DNA of 64,000 bases, from NCBI RefSeq assembly GCF_002278925.1, contig NZ_NCJH01000004.1, positions 1 to 64,000 of the forward strand, given 5' to 3'. The notes under the pieces were generated by a model that worked only from the letters and a program-made list of their open reading frames with translations, was not told the DNA's origin and did not search any database. This DNA is from Polaromonas sp. 39-63-25 (GTDB taxonomy: Bacteria; Pseudomonadota; Gammaproteobacteria; Burkholderiales; Burkholderiaceae_C). Positions 11,455-20,067 of the stretch are shown here, piece after piece; the stretch's first letter is position 1; the number at the start of each line of letters is the position of its first letter. The translations under genes were made by a program, and so were the position numbers.

Positions 11455-11976
11455 TCAGCGGCGTGCGGCTTGCGCCCTGCGGCCCTGCACCACCAGCAGG
11501 GCCAGCATCAGCAGCGAGATGCCGGCAAAACAGAGAAACGACCAGTTGGCGATCGACAGGCCCAGAAAAGTCCAGTCGATCCTGGTGCAGTCGCCGCTGC
11601 CCTTGAAAATCATCGGGATCACACGCTGCAGCGGAAAGGTCTCGATCATTCCGTAAAAGTCGCGCCCACAGGAAACAACTTCGGGCGGGTACCACTGCAG
11701 GAAACTCTGGCGCGCGGCGACAAAAGCGCCGAAGCCGGCCACCAGCAGCGTCACCGCTGACCCCGTCATGAGCAGCCCTTTGCCGCGCGCAAAAGCCGTG
11801 GCCCCCGTCACCACCGCCACCAGCACCAGCGCATAACGCTGCACGATACACATGGGGCAAGGCTCCAGGCCGACGACATGCTGCAGGTACAGGCCAAACG
11901 CCAGCATGGCGACGCAGACGGCAGACACCAGGGCCAGCACACGGCGCGGCGCGGTTTCGACATAGCTCAACAACAT
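11455..11976 (-). CDS. dsbB: Disulfide bond formation protein DsbB
   Basis: A 173-residue inner-membrane protein with four hydrophobic helices. The N-terminal periplasmic redox pair is CPMC at residues 40-43, and the second pair is C103 (VVSCGRDF) and C130 (GSGDC), matching the four essential DsbB cysteines. It reoxidises DsbA and passes electrons to quinone. ATG 11976 follows an AAGGA site; the frame continues upstream only as non-homologous sequence. The gene is convergent with the lipoprotein gene, nine bases apart. No dsbA of the periplasmic type lies in the window. Confidence 0.93.
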   Translation of the reverse strand: MLLSYVETAPRRVLALVSAVCVAMLAFGLYLQHVVGLEPCPMCIVQRYALVLVAVVTGATAFARGKGLLMTGSAVTLLVAGFGAFVAARQSFLQWYPPEVVSCGRDFYGMIETFPLQRVIPMIFKGSGDCTRIDWTFLGLSIANWSFLCFAGISLLMLALLVVQGRRAQAARR

Positions 11977-12212
11977 CAGGGTCCTTTTTTTCGATCGATG
12001 TACGGATTGTCCGATGGTTCGGGCGTTCAGGCGGAGATAAGTTCCCCGGCTGGGAAATCCGGAGTAGCCCTCCCGGTTACCGGCGAACCGCGTCAGGTGT
12101 TGATGCCTTCGCGCAGCGGGTGGATTTGTTCCCGACGAGCGCCCATGCCGGCCTGAAAAAGACTGATATAAACCAGAAATTGACGAAACCCCATCCGTCA
12201 CCGGAGGTGTGC

Positions 12213-12677
12213 ATGAACCAGGCGCTGGAGCAACTTGCATCGGAAACAGGCCTTTTGGCACCGGAAAACGAGCGGCTTCGGCTGGCCTTCGCTCACGCCT
12301 GTGTCATCCGGATCAGACACCTGCTCGAAGAACCGGAAGTCATCGAGTGCCTGGACGTACTGGGCCGCTACCTGGAGGGTCGCGTCAGTCGTGACGCCCT
12401 GGAACATTCGCAAAGGGAAGCAGACCGCCTGGCCAATCAACATCGAGGGTCGAAGTCGATCGATGGCTGTGGTCACGCGGCTGTCTCGGCAAGCTACGCG
12501 GTGGCCAATGCGATCAATGGAAAGGCGCTACAGGCCGCGAGTTATGCAGCCTACGCGACTGTCTACGCCGATGGCGGGTACGGAGCAGTCTCTGAACGCG
12601 AGGCGTTCGAGCCGGAGAACTCCTGGCAGGTCGCTGCATTGCGGGACATGGCCGGCCGAACGCCGGCCCGCGCATGA
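12213..12677 (+). CDS. Hypothetical alanine-rich helical protein
   Basis: A 154-residue protein with a strong GGAGG site ahead of ATG 12213. It is predicted to be all helical. The segment LAFAHACVIRIRHLLEEPEV, followed by repeated AVANA/AASYAAYA helices, resembles small proteins often annotated as putative immunity proteins, in which a region like CADRVLPLFE is followed by Ala-rich helices with a conserved GHAxA. Here GCGHAAVSASYAVANA fits that pattern. No toxin partner is adjacent, so the immunity label is not supported by context. Confidence 0.7.
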   Translation: MNQALEQLASETGLLAPENERLRLAFAHACVIRIRHLLEEPEVIECLDVLGRYLEGRVSRDALEHSQREADRLANQHRGSKSIDGCGHAAVSASYAVANAINGKALQAASYAAYATVYADGGYGAVSEREAFEPENSWQVAALRDMAGRTPARA

Positions 12678-12772
12678 TCTGATTTTTTATTCAATCGTCA
12701 TGCCAGCGCGGCCTGACGCCATGTGGCATCTGCGTCATCAAGTGAAAAATCCCCCAGTCTCAAGGAGCCGCC

Positions 12773-13153
12773 ATGTGCCGCAACATCAAGACCCTGTTCA
12801 ACTTCGAACCACCGGCCACGGAACTGGAAATCCGCGATGCTTCACTGCAGTTTGTCAGGAAGCTCAGCGGGTTCAGCGTTCCGTCCAAGGCCAATGAAGC
12901 CGCGTTCGAACGCGCGGTAGAAGAGGTGGCGGCTTCCGCACGACACCTTATCGGTTCCCTGGTCACCAACGCTGAACCGCGCAACCGCGAAGTTGAGGCC
13001 GAACGGGCGCGCGCGGTCAGCGATGAGGTTCGGTCCGGCTCAATGATGGGCCAGCGCGCTCAAATCCCCGCCCCCTCCTCCACAAACACCCGCGCGTTGC
13101 GCGGTGTTATCACGCCGCTTGCCAGGAAATATATGCATCAAATCGGCCCTTAG
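12773..13153 (+). CDS. DUF2277 family protein
   Basis: A 126-residue protein whose first 80 residues match DUF2277: the invariant start MCRNIKTLFNFEPPAT, then FVRKLSGFSVPSKANEAAF and ARHLIGSLVTNAEPRNREVE. The family is small and widespread with no established function. ATG 12773 follows AAGGAG. The C-terminal 45 residues are not family-like, and the last few codons plus the stop (13151-13153) come from a family A repeat, so the natural stop may have been lost and replaced. Confidence 0.85.
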   Translation: MCRNIKTLFNFEPPATELEIRDASLQFVRKLSGFSVPSKANEAAFERAVEEVAASARHLIGSLVTNAEPRNREVEAERARAVSDEVRSGSMMGQRAQIPAPSSTNTRALRGVITPLARKYMHQIGP

Positions 13154-13190
13154 CCCTTGTCCCACTTGCGCCACCAGCTATCAAAAAAAG
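13137..13190 (-). repeat. Family A repeat at DUF2277 3' end
   Basis: Plus strand: ATCAAATCGGCCCTTAGCCC, then TTGTCCCACTTGCGCCACCAGCTATC in pieces. It is the reverse orientation of the consensus. It supplies the stop codon of the DUF2277 gene and ends seven bases before the stop of the convergent LysR gene. Confidence 0.8.
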
Positions 13191-13196
13191 AGCGAT

Positions 13197-14105
13197 TCAG
13201 GAAGCCAGCTCCTCGGCCTCCAGGTGTTCGCCGAGAAAGTCCAGAAAGCTGCGCACCGCCGGCACCTGGCCACGGCGCGAGGGAAACACGGCATGCACCA
13301 TGCCGGGCCGCAATGCCCAGCCGGGCAGCACCGGCACCAGCAGCCGGGCCTGCAGCTCTGCCGTGCACAGCATCTCCGGCAAAAAGCTCATGCCGGTGCC
13401 GGCCAGCACCGCCAGCTTGAGCGTCTGCAGGTCATCGGCCACGTAGCGCGGCTGGTGCTGCAACACAAACTCCTGCCCCTGCGGGCCCACCAGTTCCCAG
13501 GCGCTGCGCCCCTCGTTGGCCGACATGGCCACCGTGTCGAGGTTTTTCAGCTCATCGGGCGTGGCTGGCGCACCCTGCCGCCTGAGCAGCTCGGGGCTCG
13601 CCAGCAGGTAGCTGCAGGAGGCGCCGAGTTGCTTGACGACCAGACTGCCGCTGTCGTCCAGCGTGGGGCGCACCCGCAGCGCCACGTCCATGCCCTCTTC
13701 CACCAGGTCCACCACCCGGTTGGTCACCCGCATGTCGAGCTTCACATGCGGGTGCTGGGCCAGGTATTGCGGAATCAGGTAGCCCAGCGTGCCCTGCGCC
13801 AGCGTCACCGGGCAGCTGATGCGCAGCGTCCCGCGCGGCTCGCTCTGCATCTGCGCCACCGCCTCGCCGGCGGCCAGGGCCTCGTCGCGCATGGCCACGC
13901 AGTGGCGCAGGTAGAGCTCGCCCGCCTCGGTCAGCGACAGCTTGCGCGTGGTGCGCTGCAGCAGCCGCACCCCAAGTTGGGCTTCCAGTTCGGCCACCCG
14001 GCGCGAGAGCCGTGATTTGGGCAGGCCCAGCGCCCGGCCTGCCGCCGCAAAGCCGCCGCGCTCGGCCACCTCGGCGAAATACAGCATGTCGTTCAGGTCC
14101 TGCAT
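13197..14105 (-). CDS. LysR-family transcriptional regulator
   Basis: A 302-residue LysR regulator with an N-terminal winged helix (MLYFAEVAERGGFAAAGRAL, SRLSRRVAELEAQLGVRLLQRTT) and a C-terminal periplasmic-binding-like effector domain. It is divergent from azoR, whose start lies 214 bases away, so it probably controls azoR and itself. A dyad at 14172-14196 in the shared region is a candidate binding site. The effector is unknown; relatives next to azoR or quinone reductases respond to quinones or electrophiles, but that is only inference here. Confidence 0.92.
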   Translation of the reverse strand: MQDLNDMLYFAEVAERGGFAAAGRALGLPKSRLSRRVAELEAQLGVRLLQRTTRKLSLTEAGELYLRHCVAMRDEALAAGEAVAQMQSEPRGTLRISCPVTLAQGTLGYLIPQYLAQHPHVKLDMRVTNRVVDLVEEGMDVALRVRPTLDDSGSLVVKQLGASCSYLLASPELLRRQGAPATPDELKNLDTVAMSANEGRSAWELVGPQGQEFVLQHQPRYVADDLQTLKLAVLAGTGMSFLPEMLCTAELQARLLVPVLPGWALRPGMVHAVFPSRRGQVPAVRSFLDFLGEHLEAEELAS

Positions 14106-14171
14106 GGGCGGCTCCCCGGTTCCCGGTTGGTTGATGTGTCACCCCGGCGTTGAGCCGGGGGTCTTCACGTC

Positions 14172-14196
14172 GATTGTCCTATAAACAGGACGATGT
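14172..14196. promoter_or_regulatory. Dyad in LysR/azoR intergenic region
   Basis: TTGTCCTATAAACAGGACGA contains the inverted arms GTCCT and AGGAC around a six-base AT-rich spacer. Its position between divergent LysR and azoR genes suits a LysR-type operator. No footprint is claimed. Confidence 0.45.
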
Positions 14197-14319
14197 ATCG
14201 CATTTTTGCCGTCTTATCAATGAATGGATTCATCCGCACACTCTATCCATGGCTGCGATTCATGGTGAATACGGCCAACAAGCTATCCATCCCCGATTCA
14301 CCCCCTCAAGGAACCCATC

Positions 14320-14967
14320 ATGACCAAACTTCTGCACATCGACTCCAGCATCCTCGGCGGCAACTCCGTGTCGCGCCAACTGACCGCCCAGATCGTCGCC
14401 TCCTGGCGCGCCGGTCACCCGGCCACCGACGTCAGCTACCTCGACCTGGCCGTGGAAACCCCCAGCCACCTGTCGGCCGAGTCCCTGGGTTTCCGCATGC
14501 CCGCCGGCAGCGACCTGAGCGACGCGCAAAAGCGCGAAAACGCGGTTTCCGAAGCGCTGGTGTCCCAGTTCCTCGCCGCCGACGTGATTGTGGTCGGTGC
14601 ACCGCTGTACAACTTCTCCATCCCCAGCCAGCTCAAGGCCTGGATTGACCGCATCGCCCAGGTCGGCCGCACCTTCACCTACACCGACAAGGGCCCGGTC
14701 GGCCTGGCCGGCGGCAAGACGGTGATCGTGGCGTCCGCCCGCGGCGGTGTCTATTCGACCAGCGACGCCGGCAATGCCATGGAGCACCAGGAAAGCTACC
14801 TGAAGACCGTGTTCGGCTTCTTCGGCATCACCGACGTGCGTTTTGTACGCGCCGAAGGCCTGGCCATGGGCGACGCAGCGAAAGCCGCAGCCCTGGCTTC
14901 CGCCACCGCTGACATCGCAACACAGGCCAAGGCAGCCAACGAAGCGCAGGCCGCCCTGGCCGCCTGA
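14320..14967 (+). CDS. azoR: FMN-dependent NADH-azoreductase
   Basis: A 215-residue flavodoxin-fold enzyme of the AzoR (formerly AcpD) family. It has the FMN phosphate loop near the N-terminus ([16 protein letters not shown]), the substrate segment [18 protein letters not shown] and the second flavin loop SARGGVYS. It reduces quinones and azo compounds with NADH in the cytoplasm and is linked to electrophile stress. It is divergent from the LysR regulator, which probably controls it. A rho-independent terminator follows at 15010. Confidence 0.95.
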   Translation: MTKLLHIDSSILGGNSVSRQLTAQIVASWRAGHPATDVSYLDLAVETPSHLSAESLGFRMPAGSDLSDAQKRENAVSEALVSQFLAADVIVVGAPLYNFSIPSQLKAWIDRIAQVGRTFTYTDKGPVGLAGGKTVIVASARGGVYSTSDAGNAMEHQESYLKTVFGFFGITDVRFVRAEGLAMGDAAKAAALASATADIATQAKAANEAQAALAA

Positions 14968-15009
14968 ACCCGGTTGGCGCAGGCGTCTCAGGCCTGACTT
15001 GCCAACATG

Positions 15010-15037
15010 AAAAAAGCCCGCATCGCGGGCTTTTTTC
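15010..15037. terminator. Bidirectional rho-independent terminator
   Basis: The arms AAAAAAGCCCGC and GCGGGCTTTTTT flank a three-base loop. The symmetry of the A and T tracts lets it serve both azoR and the convergent oxidoreductase gene. Confidence 0.9.
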
Positions 15038-15055
15038 TTTGCGGGCGGCAGAAGA

Positions 15056-15604
15056 TCAGGCGTGTTTCTTGACCCAGTCCACATAGGCGTTGACCCAGCC
15101 CTGCAAAAACGCCAGGCTGGCCTCGCCGATGTTGCCGGCCGCGTCGTACAGCCCTTCCTTGTTGTGGATGAAGGCTTCGGGCTGGCCCAGCGTGGGCACG
15201 TTCAGGTAGGCCAGGATGTTGCGCAGGTGCTGCTGCGCCAGCGCCGTGCCAATGGGACCTGCGGACGCACCCAGCACACCCGCAGGCTTGCCGTTCCACA
15301 CGCTTTTTCCGTAGGGGCGGGAGGCATGGTCAATCGCGTTTTTCAGGACGCCGGGAATCGAACGGTTGTATTCAGGCGTAAAGAACAGCAGCCCCTGGGC
15401 CGCCGTGATCTCGCCCTTCAGGCGCGTCACCTGCGCCGGGGGGTTGCCGTCGTCGTCCTGGTTGTAGGGCGGCAGGTCGTCGATGCGCACATGGGTAAAG
15501 CTGAAGTCTGCCGGGAACAGCTTTTCCAGCGCCAGCGCGAGCTTTTTGTTGAAGGAATCCTTGCGGATGCTGCCGACGACAACGGCGATGCGGTATTGAG
15601 CCAT
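15056..15604 (-). CDS. NADPH-dependent FMN reductase family protein
   Basis: A 182-residue flavodoxin-like NAD(P)H:FMN or quinone reductase of the ChrR/YieF type. The first FMN loop is GSIRKDSFNKKLA, the central motif is FTPEYNRSIPGVLKNAIDH and a second loop is GASAGPIGTALAQ. ATG 15604 has AGGAGA eight bases upstream. It is convergent with azoR, making two flavin reductases side by side. Family members reduce quinones and chromate; the substrate here is undetermined. Confidence 0.9.
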   Translation of the reverse strand: MAQYRIAVVVGSIRKDSFNKKLALALEKLFPADFSFTHVRIDDLPPYNQDDDGNPPAQVTRLKGEITAAQGLLFFTPEYNRSIPGVLKNAIDHASRPYGKSVWNGKPAGVLGASAGPIGTALAQQHLRNILAYLNVPTLGQPEAFIHNKEGLYDAAGNIGEASLAFLQGWVNAYVDWVKKHA

Positions 15605-15795
15605 GGAGTTCTCCTGAAAATGGTCAGACTGGCTGGCGGGACCCGTAAAGGGATTCAACCATTATGCGAAGACGGTTTGACATTGCGCGGCGTGAGGACT
15701 AAACGACAAGCGGATGCCGCGATGGCCTGGCGCCCGGGAAACCATCAATAATGGATCGTCACCACCTTGCGCCCCGACCCTCTACTGGAAAAAAC

Positions 15796-16389
15796 GTGAA
15801 TCCCAAAATCAAAGAGCTGCTCGGCCAGATCACCACGCTGGAAGACGAGCTGCGCGCCGCGCTGCGTGAACAGGAAACGCAGCTGCTCTACCAGTTCAAG
15901 GGCAAACGGGTCGAGTTCGAGGGCTCGATCCGCGAGACGCACCGCAAACTCAAACGCAGCCTGTGGCGCTGGATCGTGACGGACCGCCCGCAGAACTTCC
16001 TGACCGGGCCCATCATCTACAGCCTGATTGTTCCGCTGGCTGTGCTTGATCTCTGCGTCACGTTTTACCAGGCCAGTTGCTTCCCGATCTACAAAATTGC
16101 CAAGGTCCGGCGCGCCGACTACATCGCCATTGATCGCCAGCACCTGGCCTACCTCAATGGCTTCGAACGTTTTCACTGTACCTACTGCGCCTACGCCAAC
16201 GGGCTGATCGCCTACGCGGCTGAAATCGTGGCACGGACCGAGCAGTATTTCTGCCCCATCAAACACGCACGCCAGCTGTTCAGTTCCCACTCGCGCTACG
16301 AGCGGTTTCTGGCCTACGGCGAAGCACCCGACTACCACGCCAAGCTCGAGGAGTTCCGCCTGGCGCTGGAAAAAGAAATCAAGAACTAG
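15796..16389 (+). CDS. Conserved hypothetical protein with hydrophobic segment
   Basis: A 197-residue protein, GTG start at 15796 preferred because the upstream in-frame ATG at 15751 adds 15 unconserved residues. It has an N-terminal coiled-coil-like region (IKELLGQITTLEDELRAAL), one or two hydrophobic stretches (GPIIYSLIVPLAVLDLC), then a Cys-containing segment (FHCTYCAYANGLIAYAAEI). I remember this layout as common in betaproteobacteria, without a known function. The CxxC pair might bind metal; this is inference. Confidence 0.75.
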   Translation: MNPKIKELLGQITTLEDELRAALREQETQLLYQFKGKRVEFEGSIRETHRKLKRSLWRWIVTDRPQNFLTGPIIYSLIVPLAVLDLCVTFYQASCFPIYKIAKVRRADYIAIDRQHLAYLNGFERFHCTYCAYANGLIAYAAEIVARTEQYFCPIKHARQLFSSHSRYERFLAYGEAPDYHAKLEEFRLALEKEIKN

Positions 16390-16441
16390 GGACGGCCTGC
16401 GCCATGCCGGGCCGTGTCACCGTTTACCGGAGGACAGTTGC

Positions 16442-16762
16442 ATGAAGTTCATTTTCGAAGTCCGCATGAAACCCGGCTACACGGTGGACGAGTATGCCGC
16501 CGCGTGGATCAGTGCCAGTGAAATCATCCAGCGCACGCCGGGCGCGCGTGGCACTTACCTGCACCGCAAGATCGGTTCGCCCGACACCCTGCTGGCGATT
16601 GCCACCTGGGACACCAAGGCGCACCGCGATGCCAAGGACGACCGCCGCGACGCCACCGTACGCGCCATCCTCGACAAACATGCCCAGCACTGCAACGTCA
16701 CGGTGATCGGCGAGTTTGAAGAGCCCGAGTGGTCGGTGCTGCCGGAACCCGGTGCGACGTGA
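16442..16762 (+). CDS. Small ABM-like (dimeric alpha-beta barrel) protein
   Basis: A 106-residue protein with the pattern of antibiotic-biosynthesis-monooxygenase or YciI-type ferredoxin-like folds. The beta strand KFIFEVRMKPGYT is followed by a helix (EYAAAWISASEII), then GTYLHRKIGSPDTLLAIATW, where a tryptophan closes the core strand. AGGACAG precedes ATG 16442. No catalytic residues can be assigned. Confidence 0.6.
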   Translation: MKFIFEVRMKPGYTVDEYAAAWISASEIIQRTPGARGTYLHRKIGSPDTLLAIATWDTKAHRDAKDDRRDATVRAILDKHAQHCNVTVIGEFEEPEWSVLPEPGAT

Positions 16763-16923
16763 GCGTCTTGTAGGGCTTGCACGTGACACATGGACCAGCA
16801 GCTGCTCGACTTCAGGAACACCTTTCGCCCATCCTCTCAAAAAAATCGGAGCTTAGTGGTTTCTCCCAGTCTGTACGCATTGCAGATGCTCCGCTATTCT
16901 TGCTTTTTTTTCAGGAGGGATGC

Positions 16924-17181
16924 ATGGAATCGTCTTTGAACGTCGAAGACCACGGCGAGTGGCTCAGCTTCGGAATGTCGCATGCCGGCAGCACCATTCC
17001 GGTCAAAATTTCCCGGGCAGCGATGGAGGAGCATTTCGACGCGACCCAGGGGCCGGACTCGCTGAAAAAGGCCTATGCACTCGACGCCGAGATGATTCAT
17101 GCCCGTGCGGCCGACCACATCGTGGCGGGCGCCAGCTACACGCCGGACCATCCGCTGGTGCTGGGACCCGAACACTTCTAG
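16924..17181 (+). CDS. Small hypothetical protein, possibly DUF1488-like
   Basis: An 85-residue protein with AGGAGG just before ATG 16924. The middle segment VKISRAAMEEHF followed by a C-terminal helix (AEMIHARAADHIVAG) recalls the DUF1488 layout, in which a strand leads into ISREALEDHF. The match is partial and unverified. No neighbour suggests a function. Confidence 0.65.
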   Translation: MESSLNVEDHGEWLSFGMSHAGSTIPVKISRAAMEEHFDATQGPDSLKKAYALDAEMIHARAADHIVAGASYTPDHPLVLGPEHF

Positions 17182-17332
17182 GAGCCTGTCGGGCTCAGGA
17201 ATCGTCGGCTGCAAATCGACCGCAGCGACCCATTTTCACTGTCTTTTTGTCCCATAGCTGGGCTAGGGGCCTGCACCGGCGGATACCGCATGTGCCGGGG
17301 AGGCTGTGAACACTCCGTTCTTTGCTCCGCTT

Positions 17333-17390
17333 TTTATAGCTGCTCGCGCCCGCGTGACAAGGGCCGGCGGCCGATTTTGCTCGTAAAACT
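17333..17390 (+). repeat. Family A repeat at alkB 3' end
   Basis: Reads TTTTTATAGCTGCTCGCGCC, then GTGACAAGGGCCGGCGGCCG and ATTTTG. It lies in the 208-base gap after 17181 and abuts the alkB stop codon. Confidence 0.75.
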
Positions 17391-18079
17391 CAGCCCACCC
17401 GACGAAACGTCAGGTTGATGCGGCGCCGGCCCAGCAGCGTGTGTTCGCCATCGGCCAGCGGTGCCACGCCGTGGAAGGCCAGGCGCGACGGTCCGCCCCA
17501 GACCACCACGTCGCCATGCTGCAGACGATGGCGCTGCGGCCTGTCCTTGCGGCTGGGCGTACCGAACAGAAACACCGCGGGCAGGCCCAGGGACACCGAG
17601 ACGATGGGGGCGAAAAAGTCCTGCTCGTCCCGGTCCTGGTGTAGCGAGAGCCGTGCACCCGGCTCGTAACGGTTGACAAGGCAGGCGTCGGGCTCGAAGT
17701 GGGCAAAGCCGGCCTGCGCTGCCGCGCGCACGGCCAGCTTGCGCAGGATCGCGGGCATGGCGGGCCAGGGCTGGCCCGACAGCGGGTCCCGCGCATCGTA
17801 GCGGTAGCCGCTGCGGTCCGACACCCAGCCCAGCGCGCCGCAATTGCTCATGGCCACCGACATCGTGCGCCCGCCCGGCGTGACCAGATGGCGAAACAGC
17901 GACTGGCTGGTGACCTCAGCGACGGCCTGCAGCAGGGCTGCGGCGTCCTCGCGTGCAAAACTGCGCAGCAACATGGCACCGGGTGCCAGCGTTTCACGCG
18001 ACACCGCCACGGGCAACTCGTCAAAAAGATCAGCGGTCAAGCTTTCTCCTGCGCAAATTCGGGCGCTACTGTGCATCAT
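17390..18079 (-). CDS. alkB: DNA oxidative demethylase AlkB
   Basis: A 229-residue Fe(II)/2-oxoglutarate dioxygenase of the AlkB family. The iron ligands HQD (SLHQDRDEQDF) and the distal His (AFHGVAPL), plus the 2-oxoglutarate motif RINLTFR, are present with AlkB spacing, along with the nucleotide-lip sequence NRYEPGARL. It removes 1-methyladenine and 3-methylcytosine lesions. Two adjacent ATGs (18079 and 18076) are possible. The start overlaps the end of a second 2OG oxygenase gene by 14 bases, so the pair is one operon. No Ada-box is obvious. Confidence 0.93.
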   Translation of the reverse strand: MMHSSARICAGESLTADLFDELPVAVSRETLAPGAMLLRSFAREDAAALLQAVAEVTSQSLFRHLVTPGGRTMSVAMSNCGALGWVSDRSGYRYDARDPLSGQPWPAMPAILRKLAVRAAAQAGFAHFEPDACLVNRYEPGARLSLHQDRDEQDFFAPIVSVSLGLPAVFLFGTPSRKDRPQRHRLQHGDVVVWGGPSRLAFHGVAPLADGEHTLLGRRRINLTFRRVG

Positions 18080-18779
18080 GAAAAATCACACCCAGCGTGT
18101 GGCGATGGCCCGAGCGTACCGTGCTGACGCCGTGGCGCATGTTGACCCTGTAAAAACCCCTGCTGCCCTGCACCGGCCGGTGGTGCACGGCAAACACCAC
18201 GGCGTCGCCCTGCGCCAGGGGAATCACCTCAGGGCGCGACTGCATGCGCGGGCGCTGCTCGGTCAGCACAAACTCGCCGCCGGTGAAGTCGTCCCCCGGC
18301 CGCGACAGCAGCACCGCCACCTGCAGTGGAAACACATGCTCTCCATACAGGTCCTGGTGCAGGCAGTTGTAGTCGCCTTCGGCGTACTGGAGCAGCAGCG
18401 GCGTGGGCCGCGTCTGGCCAGCCGCGTGGCAACGCGCCAGAAAATCCGCATGGCCTGGCGGGTAACGCACGGCGATGCCCATGGCTTCGTTCCAGCGGTT
18501 GGCCACGTCCACCAGCCGGGGATACAGCGTGCTGCGCAGTTGCTGAACCAAGTCGGGCAGCGGGTAATTGAAGTACTGGTATTCGCCCTGGCCAAAGCCG
18601 TGGCGCGCCATCACGACGCGGCTGCGAAACAGCGCTTTTTGCCGGTAAAGCGCGGCGGTTGCCGCACACTGGGCAGGGCTCAGCAGCTGCGGCAACACGG
18701 CGCTGCCGCGTCTTTGCAGTTCTACGGCCAGTGCCGGCCAGCCGGTTTCAGCCGGCCTGTGCATCAACAAGGTGTTCAT
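18066..18779 (-). CDS. 2OG-Fe(II) oxygenase family protein
   Basis: A 237-residue dioxygenase of the prolyl-hydroxylase-like group. The metal motif is HQD in NCLHQDLYGEHVFPLQVAV, followed by the typical GGEFVL turn, the distal His in MRHGVSTV and an Arg in GHRHTLGVIFHD for 2-oxoglutarate. It starts at ATG 18779 and its stop overlaps the alkB start, implying co-translation. A repair or RNA/protein hydroxylation role alongside AlkB is plausible, but the substrate is not known. Confidence 0.88.
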   Translation of the reverse strand: MNTLLMHRPAETGWPALAVELQRRGSAVLPQLLSPAQCAATAALYRQKALFRSRVVMARHGFGQGEYQYFNYPLPDLVQQLRSTLYPRLVDVANRWNEAMGIAVRYPPGHADFLARCHAAGQTRPTPLLLQYAEGDYNCLHQDLYGEHVFPLQVAVLLSRPGDDFTGGEFVLTEQRPRMQSRPEVIPLAQGDAVVFAVHHRPVQGSRGFYRVNMRHGVSTVRSGHRHTLGVIFHDAQ

Positions 18780-18924
18780 GGCGGGTGGGTGTCCTGGGAA
18801 AAACTCAAGCGTAGGCCGGGAGCCGTGGCCAGGCTCGCCGGAAACGGACATCCCGCCGATTTATCGCAGGGTGCCGAGGCGCCCTGGTTCATGCATGAAA
18901 TTGGCCTCCAGCCCAATGTAGACG

Positions 18925-18952
18925 GGCGCCAACAGCTACTTTATTGATAGCG
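18925..18952 (-). repeat. Family A repeat fragment
   Basis: Plus strand GGGCGCCAACAGCTACTTTA followed by TTGATAGC. It has the inverted AGCTA...GATAGC end of the element, while the GGCTGGAGGCC half is missing. It carries the stop of the hypothetical gene. Confidence 0.45.
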
Positions 18953-19399
18953 TGGCGGGGAACCGTGCATGCCGGTGCTGCCTGCGCCGTCCAGCCCCAG
19001 CAGGGCAAGAAAGCGCTGGCCGAGCGTGCCGGCGCCGGATCGCGCGGCAGCCACCGGCACAGACGGGTGGCCTGCGGGCTGGCTACCGGCAAACTCCGGC
19101 AGGCAAACAGCCAGCTCCTCAAAACCGGCCACGATGCGCGGCCCGACCCACAGCCGCACCCAGCGCGCCATGGCCACACGCTGGTCACCCATGCGCAGGC
19201 TGGCCGCAAAATGCGGTGTGGCAAAGGACCTGGCGACCTGCCGCTCGACAAAAGGCGTGGCTTCGTCGGCCACCCAGTCCAGGAACACCGGCGACAACTT
19301 CTGCGGGCTCCCGCAGACGAGCTCGAACACCAGCTCGTCGAGCGCGGAAACAGCGGTGAGGCAAGCCTCTTTGAGGCCAAGGGTGTGGGTGCGGATCAT
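18941..19399 (-). CDS. Hypothetical protein
   Basis: A 152-residue protein starting MIRTHTLGLKEACLTAVSALDELVFEL, with no recognised family. It is mostly helical in its first hundred residues, with conserved-looking WVADEATPFVERQVARSF and WVRLWVGPRIVAGFEEL, and a Ser/Gly/Ala-rich tail. The stop codon lies in TTATTGATAGC, a fragment of the family A repeat, so the extreme C-terminus may be repeat-derived. It stands alone on the minus strand. Confidence 0.7.
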   Translation of the reverse strand: MIRTHTLGLKEACLTAVSALDELVFELVCGSPQKLSPVFLDWVADEATPFVERQVARSFATPHFAASLRMGDQRVAMARWVRLWVGPRIVAGFEELAVCLPEFAGSQPAGHPSVPVAAARSGAGTLGQRFLALLGLDGAGSTGMHGSPPRYQ

Positions 19400-19606
19400 G
19401 AGGGTTCTCCAGAAAAATCAACCAGCGGCAGGCCTGTCAACCCGTGCCCCCGCCTGCATCCATACCGGCGGCAATGCGCCGGGACAACAAGCGTGATTTT
19501 TTGAAGGACAAGCAGCAGAGCCATGCATGCTTAACGGCAGGCTGCCTGACAAGTTGAGGGCCAGACGCGGAACCGGGAGACACGGTCCGCGCCGGCAGCA
19601 TGGGCT

Positions 19607-20044
19607 TCAGCCGATGTGCGACCGCGTCCAGCGCACGATGTCGGCGGCGCCCATGGCGCCGGGCTGGCGCGCGACCTCGCGGCCGTTCACGAACAGCGCC
19701 AGCGTGGGAATGCTGCGGATGTTGAAGCGTGCGCCCAGGTTCGGGGAGGCCTCGGTGTCCACCTTGACCACGCGAACCATGGGTTCGAGCTGCGCGGCGG
19801 CCTGCTCATAGGCCGGCGCCATCTGCAGACAGGGGCCACACCACGGCGCCCAGAAATCGACGAGTACCGGGATCTGGTTGCGCGTGATGTGGCGGTCAAA
19901 CGCCGCTTCGTCGAGGTTGACCGGGTGCCGGGTGAACAGCGCCTGATGGCAGCTGCCGCAGTCGGGCGCCTTGTCCAGGTCCGCGCTTTTGACGCGGTTG
20001 GTCGTGTGGCAGTGCGGACAAACGATATGCAGGGAATCCGTCAT
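19607..20044 (-). CDS. trxC: Thioredoxin 2 (TrxC)
   Basis: A 145-residue thioredoxin with the extra N-terminal zinc domain of Trx2: cysteines C9 and C12 (CPHC) and C29 and C32 (CGSC). The thioredoxin active site is WCGPC at 68-72, and the cis-proline segment RSIPTLALF follows. It is a cytoplasmic disulfide reductase active under oxidative stress. ATG 20044 was chosen from homology. It follows two small genes on the same strand with a 23-base gap, so it is probably their third cistron. Confidence 0.95.
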   Translation of the reverse strand: MTDSLHIVCPHCHTTNRVKSADLDKAPDCGSCHQALFTRHPVNLDEAAFDRHITRNQIPVLVDFWAPWCGPCLQMAPAYEQAAAQLEPMVRVVKVDTEASPNLGARFNIRSIPTLALFVNGREVARQPGAMGAADIVRWTRSHIG

Positions 20045-20067
20045 CTGTACCTCGTCAACATCCTGAA

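Noticed and set aside
12019-12120. GC-rich structured-looking stretch upstream of the gene at 12213, considered as a riboswitch
   Set aside because: I could not match it to any known riboswitch core; the sequence is suggestive only in its G/C blocks.
12213-12677. Toxin-immunity module
   Set aside because: The protein resembles putative immunity proteins, but no toxin, secretion or contact-inhibition gene lies beside it.
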